From Candidatus Methanimicrococcus odontotermitis (GTDB lineage Archaea; Halobacteriota; Methanosarcinia; Methanosarcinales; Methanosarcinaceae), in NCBI GenBank assembly GCA_031286065.1, contig JAITUZ010000059.1, forward strand, positions 1 to 64,000: a stretch of 64,000 bases of DNA. Reading direction: 5' to 3'. The position numbers were made by a program, and so were the translations under genes. Within the stretch, counting starts at the first letter, position 1. Each line of letters begins with the position of its first letter. This document shows, piece by piece, positions 16,073 to 25,566 of the stretch. Below the pieces are notes generated by a model. The model was not told where the DNA came from. It saw only the letters and a list, made by a program, of their open reading frames with translations, and searched no databases.

Positions 16073-17584
16073 ATGATAACTCAAAACATTCATTCTCAAG
16101 AGGACGAAACAGTTGACTCGGATAATTCCGGTCAAAGACTTTCTTCGCCGCGAACGGACTCGGCGGTTTCAAATCGTTCCGAGCCGGAAGGATCCGATTC
16201 CAATAAAATGACGAAAGGCGTTTCTGCCCTTCTCGGAAATCCGAAGAAAGCCATGATCAAAGTTTCTCTTCCGGTCATGATCGCGCTCTTCTTTGAATCC
16301 ATTTACAATCTTGTCGACACGTTTTGGGTATCCGGTCTCGGCTCTGAAGCGCTGGCCGCTGTCGGCTTAGCTTTTCCGTTTTTCATTGCTTTGATGGCGG
16401 TCGCAACCGGTATCGGTGTCGGCGCGGGGTCGGCCGTTTCCAGAGCCATCGGATCCAAAGACAAGAAAAGCGCGGACAAATTCGCGGCGCACGCTGTCAT
16501 TTTTGCAGTTATCATGAGTTTTATTTCATGGCTGGCCGTTCCGTTCATGGAGCCGATTTTCATAATCATGGGCGCAGACGCGTCATTGGCAGCCACGGCA
16601 GCCGGATATATGAATCCGTTTATTTTCTGCTCCTTTTCCATCTTCCTTCTTAACATCGGCAATTCACTCCTCAACAGTGAAGGGAACAGCCGCAAAACAA
16701 TGTTCGCGACAATCGTCGGCGCCGTTTTAAATATGATTCTTGACCCGATTTTCATTTATGATTGGGGTCTCGGGCTTGGTGTCAACGGCGCGTCTTACGC
16801 CAGCGTTCTGTCATTCAGCGTGTCGACAGTGATGATTTTGTACTGGTTTTTGATTCAAAAGAAAACATATGTTACGATCCGGTTTAAGGGATTCAGATTC
16901 GAATGGCCGATCATTCGCGACATCATTATTGTCGGGATTCCGGCGGCCGTCTCTCAGTTGACAATGTCCATTTCAACCGTTTTGCTGAACGTGCTTGTCC
17001 TAAACGTCGGCGGGACCGACGGCGCCGCAGTTTACACGACAGGATGGCGCATTATATCAATCGGCGTTATGCCGCTTTTGGGTCTTGCGACCGGAATGAC
17101 AACAATGGCCGGCGTTTCTTTCGGTGGGCGTGATATCAAAAAGCTGAAATCCGTTTATTATTTCGGCATAAAAATCGGCTTGGCGATCGAATTGATTATG
17201 ACGATTTTTGTTTTCATTTTCGCCGACCAAATCGCCGGTATTTTCGCGACAGGCGACTCCGCTTATCTTCAGACCGACATCGGAGGATTTCTGCGTGTCA
17301 TGTGTCTGATTTTCATGTTCCTGCCGGCAAACATCCTGACATCTTCCATGCTGCAGGGTTTGAAAATGGGACCGTCGGCCTTGGTTTTGACTTTGATCCG
17401 CGCTTTCATCTTCGAAGTTCCGCTCGCTTATCTCTTAAGCATATACCTGGGACTCGGATTGTCCGGCGTTTGGACCGGCGCGCTTGCCGGAGATTTCTTG
17501 GTGATGTTAATCAGTTTCACCTTCGGCAATTATGTCATATGGGATCTGCTTAAAATTTATCACAAGCGGGCGAATACGACCTAA
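16073..17584 (+). CDS. MATE-family multidrug/toxin exporter
   Basis: A 503-residue integral membrane protein with about 12 helices in two similar halves, as in MATE (multi antimicrobial extrusion) transporters that expel cationic compounds in exchange for Na+ or H+. Signatures: L-P-V-M-I-A-L-F-F-E-S-I-Y-N-L-V-D-T-F-W-V near 68; A-V-G-L-A-F-P near 100; N-S-E-G-N-S near 203; and G-A-V-L-N-M-I-L-D-P-I-F near 217. An unusual hydrophilic Ser/Asp-rich N-terminus of about 55 residues precedes helix 1. I start at 16073, where GGGAT precedes; an upstream in-frame ATG at 16025 lacks a site. The substrate cannot be read from sequence. Confidence 0.93.
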   Translation: MITQNIHSQEDETVDSDNSGQRLSSPRTDSAVSNRSEPEGSDSNKMTKGVSALLGNPKKAMIKVSLPVMIALFFESIYNLVDTFWVSGLGSEALAAVGLAFPFFIALMAVATGIGVGAGSAVSRAIGSKDKKSADKFAAHAVIFAVIMSFISWLAVPFMEPIFIIMGADASLAATAAGYMNPFIFCSFSIFLLNIGNSLLNSEGNSRKTMFATIVGAVLNMILDPIFIYDWGLGLGVNGASYASVLSFSVSTVMILYWFLIQKKTYVTIRFKGFRFEWPIIRDIIIVGIPAAVSQLTMSISTVLLNVLVLNVGGTDGAAVYTTGWRIISIGVMPLLGLATGMTTMAGVSFGGRDIKKLKSVYYFGIKIGLAIELIMTIFVFIFADQIAGIFATGDSAYLQTDIGGFLRVMCLIFMFLPANILTSSMLQGLKMGPSALVLTLIRAFIFEVPLAYLLSIYLGLGLSGVWTGALAGDFLVMLISFTFGNYVIWDLLKIYHKRANTT

Positions 17585-17670
17585 AACTTGACGGCGCCGC
17601 AGGTTTTTCAAATCACGGCGCTTGTTCAAATTGAATGCAGATGATTTTTACATAAAAAAAGCGTCCGGAA

Positions 17671-18798
17671 TCAGTATTCCGGATCCATGCCGTCAATCGT
17701 CATAAATGACGATTCCATTTCTTTTTTCTTTCTGACGCGGTCCTTTTTATCTTTTTCCATGCTGATCGCCTGAATCGCGCCTTCATACAGAGATTCCAGT
17801 TCTTCGGCGGAGTTGAGCGTCAAAACGCAAAGCGCTTCCGGCAGGCTGCCGTTTTCAACAATAACGCCTTTGAAAACATGACCGATCGCGCCTGAAAGCT
17901 TTTCAACTTCGTTTGAAACTTCTTCCATGCTCAAATATTTTTTATCTCCTTTCAGAATAATCATCGCGCGGCCGCCTTCTTTGTAAACGTCGGTGGAGAA
18001 CAGCAATCCGCGGGGAGATAAACAATTTTGAATGACGGTCCGAATCGGCATATCGTTTTCAGCTTTGAAATAGCCGACGGTGGCCAAACCCGCGCCGCCG
18101 CTCATAACGGTCTTAAAGTCACCCAAGTCGGTGACCATCATCATTTCACTGTCCAGCGAGTCCAACAAGAATAAAAGGCGCTTCGCAATCATGCTGTTGA
18201 TGCCGTCGTACGCTTCCTGGACATTGCCGCCGATAGATTTCAAATATTGGTTGTCGGCTAAAATAATGCCGTCGCACGGCCCTTCTCTGAGTTCTTTCAG
18301 CATAAAAGCGGCATTTTGAAGGTAAAGCGTTCCTTCTTCTCTGAACGGCAAAATGATGAGCGCGTAAACCGGAAAATTGTGAGATTTTTTGAGTTCCTCA
18401 ATCAGCGGCGGCGTAAATGAAGAGCCTGTTCCGCCGGAAGCGGAAGTGACGATGAAAGCGACATCGAAACTGCCTCTTTCTTCGATGGTCCTCAAAATTT
18501 GAGCTTTATGCGTTTCAAACACGTCTTTGCCGATATTGCGGTTTGCGCCGACGCCGTGAAGGTTTTTGATATGAACTCTGTCTTTGGCTTTGGTAAACTT
18601 CATTTCTTTCAAATCATTAATCGCCGTGTTGATCGCAATGGTTTGAACATTGCTTTGGTAATTATGTTTTGAAAAATATTTTGAAATGCCGCCGCCGGCT
18701 TCTTTGACATTGGAGCCGCGGTTCATGGCGTGTTTGTTGACAGCGTCTAAAATCCTGTTGCCGCATTGACCGTTTCCGATAAGTAAAACATTAAGCAA
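17671..18798 (-). CDS. CetZ-type tubulin/FtsZ-superfamily GTPase
   Basis: A 375-residue cytoskeletal GTPase. The N-terminal L-L-I-G-N-G-Q-C-G-N-R-I is the tubulin-like nucleotide loop. The tubulin signature reads S-A-S-G-G-T-G-S-S near 115-123, and an acidic T7-loop helix follows around 200. The order and length fit the archaeal CetZ (FtsZ3) family, which controls cell shape in haloarchaea. The start codon is TTG at 18798, supported by GGAGGG 7 bases upstream; no ATG fits. The tail is short and basic, then ends D-P-E-Y. The role in this organism is inferred. Confidence 0.9.
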   Translation of the reverse strand: MLNVLLIGNGQCGNRILDAVNKHAMNRGSNVKEAGGGISKYFSKHNYQSNVQTIAINTAINDLKEMKFTKAKDRVHIKNLHGVGANRNIGKDVFETHKAQILRTIEERGSFDVAFIVTSASGGTGSSFTPPLIEELKKSHNFPVYALIILPFREEGTLYLQNAAFMLKELREGPCDGIILADNQYLKSIGGNVQEAYDGINSMIAKRLLFLLDSLDSEMMMVTDLGDFKTVMSGGAGLATVGYFKAENDMPIRTVIQNCLSPRGLLFSTDVYKEGGRAMIILKGDKKYLSMEEVSNEVEKLSGAIGHVFKGVIVENGSLPEALCVLTLNSAEELESLYEGAIQAISMEKDKKDRVRKKKEMESSFMTIDGMDPEY

Positions 18799-19192
18799 AA
18801 TAGAACCCTCCGATCCGAATTCAAAATTATCTTTGTGAATTTTATGTTATTATCACTGATTAACTGATTTGTTTCATTATCAATTTTCGTATATATATCT
18901 GTTCTTCTGTCTTTATATCTCTCTCATCCCTGTTTTTTCTATTATCCGGACCGTCCGCCGTTGTTCGCCCGTTCCGATAATGTCGGCAAACGACGACATA
19001 TATCATTCTTCCGTTATGCTGCTCTCCTTATTCCTGTGAACATCTTAAAAATCAATATGATCAACTCAAAACACTGAATAAAAATTAATAAAAATCAGAG
19101 ATGTTTTATAACTGATTTAAATAAAAACCCTGAAAAATCTATGAAATAAAACAGAATAAAAGACTAAAATCCAATTAAAATTAAATGAAATA
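18799..19192. other. cetZ promoter and gene-free AT-rich stretch
   Basis: 394 bases without a gene. On the minus strand a TATA element (complement of 18889-18900, GATATATATAC) sits about 95 bases before cetZ. The rest is AT-rich. Bases 19060-19192 form the T-rich tail (minus strand) after the terminator of the gene at 19219. A short GC-rich patch at 18945-18995 contains no frame or repeat that I recognise. Confidence 0.4.
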
Positions 19193-19227
19193 AAATTCTG
19201 AGTTTCAATGAAACGAACTCAGAATTT
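19193..19227 (-). terminator. Strong hairpin terminator overlapping a stop codon
   Basis: A perfect 12-bp inverted repeat (AAATTCTGAGTT 19193-19204; AACTCAGAATTT 19216-19227) includes the TGA stop of the gene at 19219. Read on the minus strand it is followed by long T-rich sequence. Confidence 0.75.
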
Positions 19228-20478
19228 GTATTCTCTGTGCCGCCTCCAAATAAATAACGCGGCGCCGGCAATCAAAATCACCGGAATGAACAGGAAATAC
19301 CAGTATTCTAAAAGAGTGCCGACCATATTATTTCCGACAGCGCTGTATGAGACGGATTGTATTGCGCCGGTCTTCGCGCTGCCGTTGTAATTATAGCTGT
19401 AAGCGATCGAAACGTCATAAACGCCTCCCGATTTCGCCGAAAGGGAATATTCAATCACTCTTTGGTTGTTCGGCGTCAGCGAATCCATGTAGTAAGTCGC
19501 CGTGTTGCCGTTTACGGTGATATTGTCACCGCTGATGGCTGCGCCGTCCGGAAGTGAAAAATCAATGCTGACATATTGGGCCGGCATCGTTCCCGTATTT
19601 CGGATTGTGATATTTCCGTCAATCTTTGAACGCGTGTGGTAATCCACCGTATTTCCGTTCGGGCCGGCCGCCGCAAACGTCAAAGCGGCCAAATCCGCAA
19701 CAGTTATTCTTGCGGTATTGTTTTGAGTATAATTGTATTTTCCGCCCAGCTCGTTTTCAGCGTCGGCCGTTGCCTTCCCCAACTCATAATTTCCGGGCTC
19801 AACCGCTTTCAATTGATACACATAATATGTGTTGTTTGTGTTTTTGTTAATTGTTTGATTAACGGTATTGTCCGTTATCACGCCCGACATCATAAATCCC
19901 AGCGGAGCGTTCGGTTTGTGAATCGTAACGTTTTTCGCGTCATATCCGCCCGAATTATTGACATAAACGGAAACTGTGATTAAATCGTCAACGGATACAT
20001 TTTCTGACGGCGTAACCACCTGCGTGATCACCAAATTCGGTCTTCCCGCTCCGGACGCGTTGCTGTGGCCGCCTTCAATGACTCCCGAATTCGTCACATT
20101 GGCGTTGCTCCAAATTTCCAATTTCACTTCGTTAAATCTGCCGACTTCTCTGAAATCAACCGCGTGGACCGTATAGTTTCCGTCTGCCGCGGCAAAACGC
20201 ATCGTTTGATCTAATGATAATTTTGTCCCGTTTACTCTCGACCAGTTATCATTTTTCCATTCGTAAACGGAAATCGAAGCATTTCCTGTCGTGTTGCTGC
20301 TGTTGTCTTCATCTTTGGTGACGCCGACTGACCCGACATCAATGATAATATTATTTACCATAAAACCGTCGCCGCCTTCAATCCATTCCGTTGATTCCCA
20401 CGCGGCGGCCGGCGTTACGGCAGCAATTATTACGGCCGAGAGAAATATTAATCCGATGCAGTATTTTCTCAATTTCAA
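19219..20478 (-). CDS. Secreted beta-rich protein with C-terminal membrane anchor
   Basis: A 419-residue exported protein. The signal peptide (K-L-R-K then about 20 hydrophobic residues, A-A-A-W) has its cleavage site near 26. About 350 extracellular residues follow, rich in Asn, Thr and N-x-S/T sites. A C-terminal helix Y-W-Y-F-L-F-I-P-V-I-L-I-A-G-A-A-L-F-I-W has a short basic end. Two CARDB/DUF11-like beta-sandwich domains are visible by pattern (P-N-L-V-I-T-Q-V-V near 147 and the N-T-G-T-M-P-A-Q-Y-V region near 295), as in cell-surface proteins of Methanosarcina. It is probably heavily N-glycosylated and part of the cell envelope. I assign no activity. Confidence 0.75.
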   Translation of the reverse strand: MKLRKYCIGLIFLSAVIIAAVTPAAAWESTEWIEGGDGFMVNNIIIDVGSVGVTKDEDNSSNTTGNASISVYEWKNDNWSRVNGTKLSLDQTMRFAAADGNYTVHAVDFREVGRFNEVKLEIWSNANVTNSGVIEGGHSNASGAGRPNLVITQVVTPSENVSVDDLITVSVYVNNSGGYDAKNVTIHKPNAPLGFMMSGVITDNTVNQTINKNTNNTYYVYQLKAVEPGNYELGKATADAENELGGKYNYTQNNTARITVADLAALTFAAAGPNGNTVDYHTRSKIDGNITIRNTGTMPAQYVSIDFSLPDGAAISGDNITVNGNTATYYMDSLTPNNQRVIEYSLSAKSGGVYDVSIAYSYNYNGSAKTGAIQSVSYSAVGNNMVGTLLEYWYFLFIPVILIAGAALFIWRRHREYKF

Positions 20479-20599
20479 AGTATTCCTCTTTTTTGATTTT
20501 TTTAAAATATTTTCCGCTTTTATTTATGAATTGTTTAAATATCATTCTTCTTATTTTTAGTATTTTTGGTTCTTCAGCCGTCGCAGAGTTCGGCAGCGT

Positions 20600-21436
20600 T
20601 TACTTGACAATATCGAGTCCGACGTCAATCCATTGCGCGTCATTTGTCACCGCGCTGAGAGAAATGACGTCTATGCCCGTGACGGCGTATTCTTTTAAAT
20701 TTTCCTTGCGGATATTTCCGGAAGCTTCCAGTAACACACGCGCCCGCAGATTTTTCTGTTCTAAAAGAGAGACGACTTCACGGATTTGGCCCGGCGTCAT
20801 ATTGTCTAAAAGAATGATGTCGGAACCGAGTTCGGCCGCTTTAAGCGCCTGCTCTTTCGTATCCGCTTCGACTTCTATTTTTTTTGAAAAAGATGTCAGG
20901 CGTTTTGCTTCATTAAACGCTTGTTCCATTCCCATGATTTCGATATGATTGTCCTTAATCATGACCAAGTCTGAAAGATTTTGACGGTGCGGATCGCCGC
21001 CGCCGTCTAAGACGGCTTTCTTTTCATATTTCCGAATCCCGGGTGTCGTTTTGCGCGTCGCCGCGATTTTGGGCGCGTTTTTGCCGGCGGCGTCCGTTAC
21101 TATTTTTACATAGCCGGCTGTGTTGGTCGCAATTCCCGATAAATGCGATATAAAATTCAGGACAAGCCGTTCGGCTCGCAGAATTGAAACGGAGTCGCCG
21201 CGGAGTTCGTACAAAATATCTCCGGCCTGAGCGGTTTCTCCCGGATTTTTTCTTTGCTGATACGTTATTTTCATATAATCTAAAATCGAGGACGCGATTT
21301 CAAGGCCTGAGACAACACAGTTTTCTTTGACAAAAATAATTGCCCGAACGTTCTGATTTTTGACAAGCGTGCAGGAAATATCATCGTCTTTCAAATCTTC
21401 TTCAAGAAACTGTTCAATTTCTTTCTGCAATATCAT
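20600..21436 (-). CDS. nadC: Nicotinate-nucleotide pyrophosphorylase (quinolinate PRTase)
   Basis: A 278-residue quinolinate phosphoribosyltransferase, forming nicotinate mononucleotide, CO2 and PPi. Motifs: R-A-E-R-L-V-L-N-F near 89; A-A-T-R-K-T-T-P-G near 127; the G-G-D-P-H-R-Q-N-L-S-D loop near 146; K-I-E-V-E-A-D-T near 187; I-I-L-L-D-N-M near 210; and E-A-S-G-N near 237. GGGAAAG precedes the ATG. It is divergent from nadX-nadA across 213 bases, so all three genes of quinolinate formation and use lie together. Confidence 0.96.
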   Translation of the reverse strand: MILQKEIEQFLEEDLKDDDISCTLVKNQNVRAIIFVKENCVVSGLEIASSILDYMKITYQQRKNPGETAQAGDILYELRGDSVSILRAERLVLNFISHLSGIATNTAGYVKIVTDAAGKNAPKIAATRKTTPGIRKYEKKAVLDGGGDPHRQNLSDLVMIKDNHIEIMGMEQAFNEAKRLTSFSKKIEVEADTKEQALKAAELGSDIILLDNMTPGQIREVVSLLEQKNLRARVLLEASGNIRKENLKEYAVTGIDVISLSAVTNDAQWIDVGLDIVK

Positions 21437-21649
21437 TTTCTTTCCCGCCGTTTCTTTTTAATTTAACAGTTTTTTGTTCATAAATCTTAATGAATTGGAT
21501 TTTTAAATTAAATAGATTTGCAGTTAAAGATAATAATTAAATGATTTTCTTTTTTTGTGCGCAGCAAAAGACATAATAATACGAAAATATAAGATGCATC
21601 ATCCGAAAAAGCACTCATATTGTTATTCAAATTCAGGATGTTCTTATTC

Positions 21650-22480
21650 ATGCTTAAGATCGGCATTATCGGCTGCGGTTTCATCGGCACTCAAATATGT
21701 TTAGCGGTAGATTCGGGCGTAATTCCCGCTGAAATATTCGGCGTTTTTGATTTTTCTGATGAAAAAGCCGACACTGTTTTGAAACTTCTGAAAAAAAGCG
21801 GTTCATCAAATCGTTTGCCGAAAAAATATACGCCTGAAGAAATGATCGGCTCATGCGATTTAATCATTGAATGTGCTTCTCAAGAAGCTGTTTTGAAATA
21901 CGCTCTTCCCGCTTTGGAAAAAGGCACCGATTTTATGGTTCTCAGTGTCGGCGCGTTCAAAAATCCGGATTTTTTTCTCAAAGTCCGAGAAACCGCGGCC
22001 GCACACGGCTCAAAGATCTATGTCCCTTCCGGCGCGATTGCCGGAACAGATGGCTTGAACTCGGCGGCCGTTGCCGGTCTGGATTCCGTGTCCGTCACGA
22101 CGAGAAAACCGATTTCAGGTCTTGCCGGCTCTCCTTATCTCATTGAAAATAACATTGATCTCTCTGAAATCCGTGAGCCGACAACCGTTTTTGAAGGGAC
22201 GGCGGCTGAAGCGGTTATCGGTTTCCCCAAAAATGTGAATGTCTGCGCAACCGTCAGCTTGTGCGGGATCGGATTTGATAAAACAGCTGTCCGGATTATC
22301 GCCGACCCGACGATTTCTGAAAATATTCATGAGTTGGAGGTTTGCGGTGATTTCGGCCGTATGAAAATGATGATTGAGAATCATCCGTCTCCGCAAAATC
22401 CGAAAACAAGCTATCTGGCAGCGCTCTCCGCCGTTTCGGCTTTGAAACGAATTACCGACCCGATACAAATCGGCTTTTGA
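21650..22480 (+). CDS. nadX: L-aspartate dehydrogenase
   Basis: A 276-residue NAD(P)-dependent aspartate dehydrogenase giving iminoaspartate, the archaeal and Thermotoga substitute for flavin-dependent NadB. The Rossmann motif G-I-I-G-C-G-F-I-G is at residues 4-12. I-E-C-A-S-Q-E-A-V near 76, the active-site P-S-G-A-I-A-G-T-D-G near 122, and the C-terminal N-H-P-S-P-Q-N-P-K-T-S motif are typical. AGGATG 9 bases upstream selects ATG 21650 among several Met codons. It is followed after 146 T-rich bases by nadA. Confidence 0.95.
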   Translation: MLKIGIIGCGFIGTQICLAVDSGVIPAEIFGVFDFSDEKADTVLKLLKKSGSSNRLPKKYTPEEMIGSCDLIIECASQEAVLKYALPALEKGTDFMVLSVGAFKNPDFFLKVRETAAAHGSKIYVPSGAIAGTDGLNSAAVAGLDSVSVTTRKPISGLAGSPYLIENNIDLSEIREPTTVFEGTAAEAVIGFPKNVNVCATVSLCGIGFDKTAVRIIADPTISENIHELEVCGDFGRMKMMIENHPSPQNPKTSYLAALSAVSALKRITDPIQIGF

Positions 22481-22626
22481 TTTTTTGTTTCTCTTATTCT
22501 CGTTTTTCCATTTTTCGTTTTTCCATTTTTCGTTTTCGTTTTTTTTCATTTTTCTTCCGTCCGATTTCCGAAATCGTTTAATAGGACGATACATTTGATT
22601 ATTTATTTTTAAAGAATGGGATTATT

Positions 22627-23541
22627 ATGGACAATAATGAAATTTTACGGCGTCTTTCCGAGTTGAAAGAAGAAAAAAACGCCGTCATTTTGGCGCATAA
22701 TTACGCCCGCGCCGAAGTTCAGGACGCGGCTGATTTGGTCGGCGATTCCTTTACGCTCAGTCAAGCCGCCGTTGACTTAGACGCGGATGTGATTGTTTTT
22801 GCGGGCGTCCATTTCATGGCGGAAAGCGCTTATATTCTTTCGCCTCAGAAAACAATTCTTCTGCCGGACGCTGATGCCGGCTGTCCGATGGCGGATATGG
22901 TCTCCGCCGAAGCGCTTTGCGAAGCGAAAAAAAAGTATCCGAACGCGGCGGTTGTTTGTTATGTCAACAGTTCGGCGGCGGTCAAAGCCGAATCTGATGT
23001 CTGTTGCACCTCCGCAAACGCCAAAGAGGTGATTTCGGCAATTGAAGAAGATGAAATTTTATTTGTTCCCGATAAAAATCTCGGTCATTACGTTTCGACC
23101 CTGACGGACAAGAAAGTGCATCTATGGGACGGTTTTTGTCCGATTCACCAGCAAATCACCGCCCATGATGTCCTGGCGGCAAAATCACGGCACCCGGATG
23201 CTGTTTTTCTGGCGCATCCCGAGTGCCGCCCGGAAGTTTTAAAGTTCGCGGACGGCATTTTCAGCACGGCCGGAATCATTAAATACGCTGCCGCATCTTC
23301 CGATGCGGAATTCTTAATCGGCACGGAACAGGAAATGATGCATAAACTCAAAAAGGACAGCCCCGAAAAATCATTTTACCCCGTTTCCAAATACGCTTAC
23401 TGCGCCAATATGAAAATGGCGGCGCTGCCTTCAATACTGAACGCTCTTGAAACCGAAACGACGAAAATCACCGTTCCCGAAGAAATCCGCGTCAAAGCGA
23501 AAAAATCACTGGATCGGATGCTTGAAGCCGTTCCGAAATAA
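22627..23541 (+). CDS. nadA: Quinolinate synthase A
   Basis: A 304-residue [4Fe-4S] enzyme condensing iminoaspartate with dihydroxyacetone phosphate to quinolinate. Visible: H-N-Y-A-R-A-E-V-Q-D near 23, D-S-F-T-L-S near 38, F-A-G-V-H-F-M-A-E near 60, and the three cluster cysteines in D-A-G-C-P-M-A near 84, the V-C-C-T-S region or A-H-P-E-C-R-P-E (about 122 and 200), and the G-F-C-P-I-H region near 175. It acts directly after NadX and before NadC. Confidence 0.96.
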   Translation: MDNNEILRRLSELKEEKNAVILAHNYARAEVQDAADLVGDSFTLSQAAVDLDADVIVFAGVHFMAESAYILSPQKTILLPDADAGCPMADMVSAEALCEAKKKYPNAAVVCYVNSSAAVKAESDVCCTSANAKEVISAIEEDEILFVPDKNLGHYVSTLTDKKVHLWDGFCPIHQQITAHDVLAAKSRHPDAVFLAHPECRPEVLKFADGIFSTAGIIKYAAASSDAEFLIGTEQEMMHKLKKDSPEKSFYPVSKYAYCANMKMAALPSILNALETETTKITVPEEIRVKAKKSLDRMLEAVPK

Positions 23542-23578
23542 TTGACGCGCAATTGACGCGCCGCAAACGGATGAAATT

Positions 23579-24448
23579 ATGACTCTGATTCGAAAAATTT
23601 TGATATATCTGGAATTTATGAGATATAAAAACGCCGCCATGGCAGGTTTTTCATCAGTTGTCGCCGTTTTTGCCGCCGCTTCTATTTTAGAATATTCGAT
23701 GGAAGGCACTTGGCTGTATAATCTTCTCCATCTCTGCTATATTTTCCTGATGGTTTTTTTGGCAACAGGCGCGGGCAACATGCTCAATGATTATTATGAC
23801 ATTGACATTGACCGCGTGAATAAGCCGAATCGTCCGCTACCGTCCGGCCGTATCGGATTAAAAGAAGCCGTTTATCTGACGTTTATTTGTTTCTCCGCCG
23901 CGCTTTTGATTTCATTTTTGATCAATCCGGTTTCCGGAATAATTGGCTTCATTAATATTTTTATTCTGATTTGGTACGCTAAGACGCTGAAGCGGACCAT
24001 TCTCCTCGGCAACTTGTCCATTGCTTATCTGACCGGATCGACTTTCCTCTTCGGCGCCTCTTTCTTCGGGCCGGACGGCGTCATTGTGTTGCTGCCGCTT
24101 TTCCTTTTGGCTTTTCCGGCAACGGCCGCGCGCGAAATCGTCAAAGACATTGAGGACATTAAAGGGGATTCGGAAGACGGCGCCATTACTTTTCCGATCC
24201 GGTTCGGAGAAAAAGCATCCGCTGCGCTGGCATCCGGATTTGGGTTTTCAGCGGTTCTGCTCAGTCCGCTTCCGTATTTTATGGGGATTCTGACGGTTCA
24301 TTATCTTTACGCGCTTGTTTTCGGAATTTTGTGTTTCATCTTCGCCATTTACGTTTTGGCGGCCAAAAGAGATTACGCTGAATCTTCCAAATTTTTTAAA
24401 ATCGCGATGTTTTTGGCTTTGGCAGCTTTCCTCATCGGTCTCTTCTAA
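23579..24448 (+). CDS. UbiA-family prenyltransferase (DGGGP synthase-like)
   Basis: A 289-residue membrane protein with about eight helices. The first Asp-rich motif N-D-Y-Y-D-I-D-I-D-R-V-N-K-P-N-R-P-L-P-S-G (about 74-94) and the second, D-I-E-D-I-K-G-D near 192, bind Mg-prenyl diphosphate. Length and motifs fit digeranylgeranylglyceryl phosphate synthase, which adds the second geranylgeranyl chain of archaeal lipids. Members of the same family also prenylate aromatic rings. The next genes are a polyprenyl diphosphate synthase and a radical SAM protein, so a role in methanophenazine synthesis is an alternative. Confidence 0.88.
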   Translation: MTLIRKILIYLEFMRYKNAAMAGFSSVVAVFAAASILEYSMEGTWLYNLLHLCYIFLMVFLATGAGNMLNDYYDIDIDRVNKPNRPLPSGRIGLKEAVYLTFICFSAALLISFLINPVSGIIGFINIFILIWYAKTLKRTILLGNLSIAYLTGSTFLFGASFFGPDGVIVLLPLFLLAFPATAAREIVKDIEDIKGDSEDGAITFPIRFGEKASAALASGFGFSAVLLSPLPYFMGILTVHYLYALVFGILCFIFAIYVLAAKRDYAESSKFFKIAMFLALAAFLIGLF

Positions 24449-24494
24449 TTTTTCTTCTTCTTCTTTTTCTGATTCTCGTGTCTGATTCAAAATC

Positions 24495-24508
24495 AATATA
24501 TACTATTG
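24495..24508 (+). promoter_or_regulatory. TATA box of the prenyl synthase gene
   Basis: AATATATACTATTG lies about 70 bases before the ATG at 24573, so the prenyl synthase has its own promoter separate from the UbiA gene. GGGGTTGACCC just before the ATG supplies the ribosome-binding site. Confidence 0.45.
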
Positions 24509-24572
24509 AAGCGGATTGACTACGTATTCTACATCACTCACTTAAATTCGGTTACACGGGGTTGACCCTTGC

Positions 24573-25454
24573 ATGAAAATTGAAGAATGGGACGAATATC
24601 ATGCATTTATAAATGCGATTACTGAGGCGGTTTCAAATATCTCTGAGTTTCCGTCTTTGACAAAAATAACGGAGTATGTGTTTAATGCAAGCGGTAAAAA
24701 ACTTCGTCCAATGGTCATCACACTTTCCTGCGGCGCCTGCGGCGGCGATTATCATGACTCGATAAACGCGTGTCTCGCAATCGAAGGCATTCACACGGCT
24801 TCTTTGGTCCACGACGATATCCTGGACGAAGGACTGATGCGCCGCAACCGGCAAACGCTTCATACGCTGTACGGTCCGGCAGCCGCCATTCTGTGCGGCG
24901 ATTTTTTGATTGCCAAAGCGATCGAATGGATTTCTGTTTACGAAAAACAAATTGTATGGGATTTCGGTCACTCCGGCGCGCTGCTTTCCGAAGGCGAGGT
25001 GCTGGACGCCGGCATCAAGCGCGGCGAAATGACGATGGACGAATATATTGAATGCATTTATAAAAAAACAGCCGCCCTTTTCGAAATCAGCGCAAAAATC
25101 GGTTCTCGGATCGCTGTTCCGGGCAATGAGGAAATGATCGGAAAATTCGGCCGTTTCGGGTATGAACTCGGCATGGCTTATCAAATCGTTGATGATCTGC
25201 TTGAGGATTTCGGCGTTTACGAAGACAAAGAATCCGGCGTTCTTTCCGACAGCCTTTTTTCGATTTATCTGCGTTCTATGGACGCAGGCGCCGCGGCAAA
25301 GGAAACGGTCGGCGTCGCTGAAGCTTATCTGCTTCGCGCCAAAGAAGCTTTATCCGGTGTCGCCGAGTCGCCGTCCAAAGAGAAATTATTTGCGCTTGCC
25401 GATTACGTAAACGGTCTGATGGACAGCGTCAGATCCGTGCCGTCTCGGCGCTGA
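24573..25454 (+). CDS. Polyprenyl diphosphate synthase
   Basis: A 293-residue trans-isoprenyl diphosphate synthase, adding isopentenyl diphosphate units to allylic primers. G-K-K-L-R-P-M near 41 and the first Asp-rich motif H-D-D-I-L-D-E near 80 are intact, followed by R-R-N-R-Q-T near 89. The second Asp-rich motif reads D-D-L-L-E-D rather than the usual D-D-x-x-D, and the region after it (G-V-Y-E-D-K-E-S-G-V-L) is shorter than in typical GGPP synthases. Chain length is not readable by eye. It could be geranylgeranyl or a longer (C25) synthase, as used for methanophenazine in Methanosarcina. The divergent C-terminal third makes a specialised or partner subunit possible. Confidence 0.87.
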   Translation: MKIEEWDEYHAFINAITEAVSNISEFPSLTKITEYVFNASGKKLRPMVITLSCGACGGDYHDSINACLAIEGIHTASLVHDDILDEGLMRRNRQTLHTLYGPAAAILCGDFLIAKAIEWISVYEKQIVWDFGHSGALLSEGEVLDAGIKRGEMTMDEYIECIYKKTAALFEISAKIGSRIAVPGNEEMIGKFGRFGYELGMAYQIVDDLLEDFGVYEDKESGVLSDSLFSIYLRSMDAGAAAKETVGVAEAYLLRAKEALSGVAESPSKEKLFALADYVNGLMDSVRSVPSRR

Positions 25455-25566
25455 TTCGTCGGTTCTTTTCTCTTCTTCTTTTTTTCGGCCGGCGTTTCTC
25501 ACTCTGAATCGGAAATTTTTATATCCGTCTTTCTCTAATCTACTTTTCAAAAAGAGGTTTATTCTA

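Noticed and set aside
22481-22626. Repeated TTTTTCCATTTTTCG units between nadX and nadA as a functional repeat
   Set aside because: Similar T-rich simple runs occur after several genes (for example near 26820); they look like termination or simple-sequence drift.
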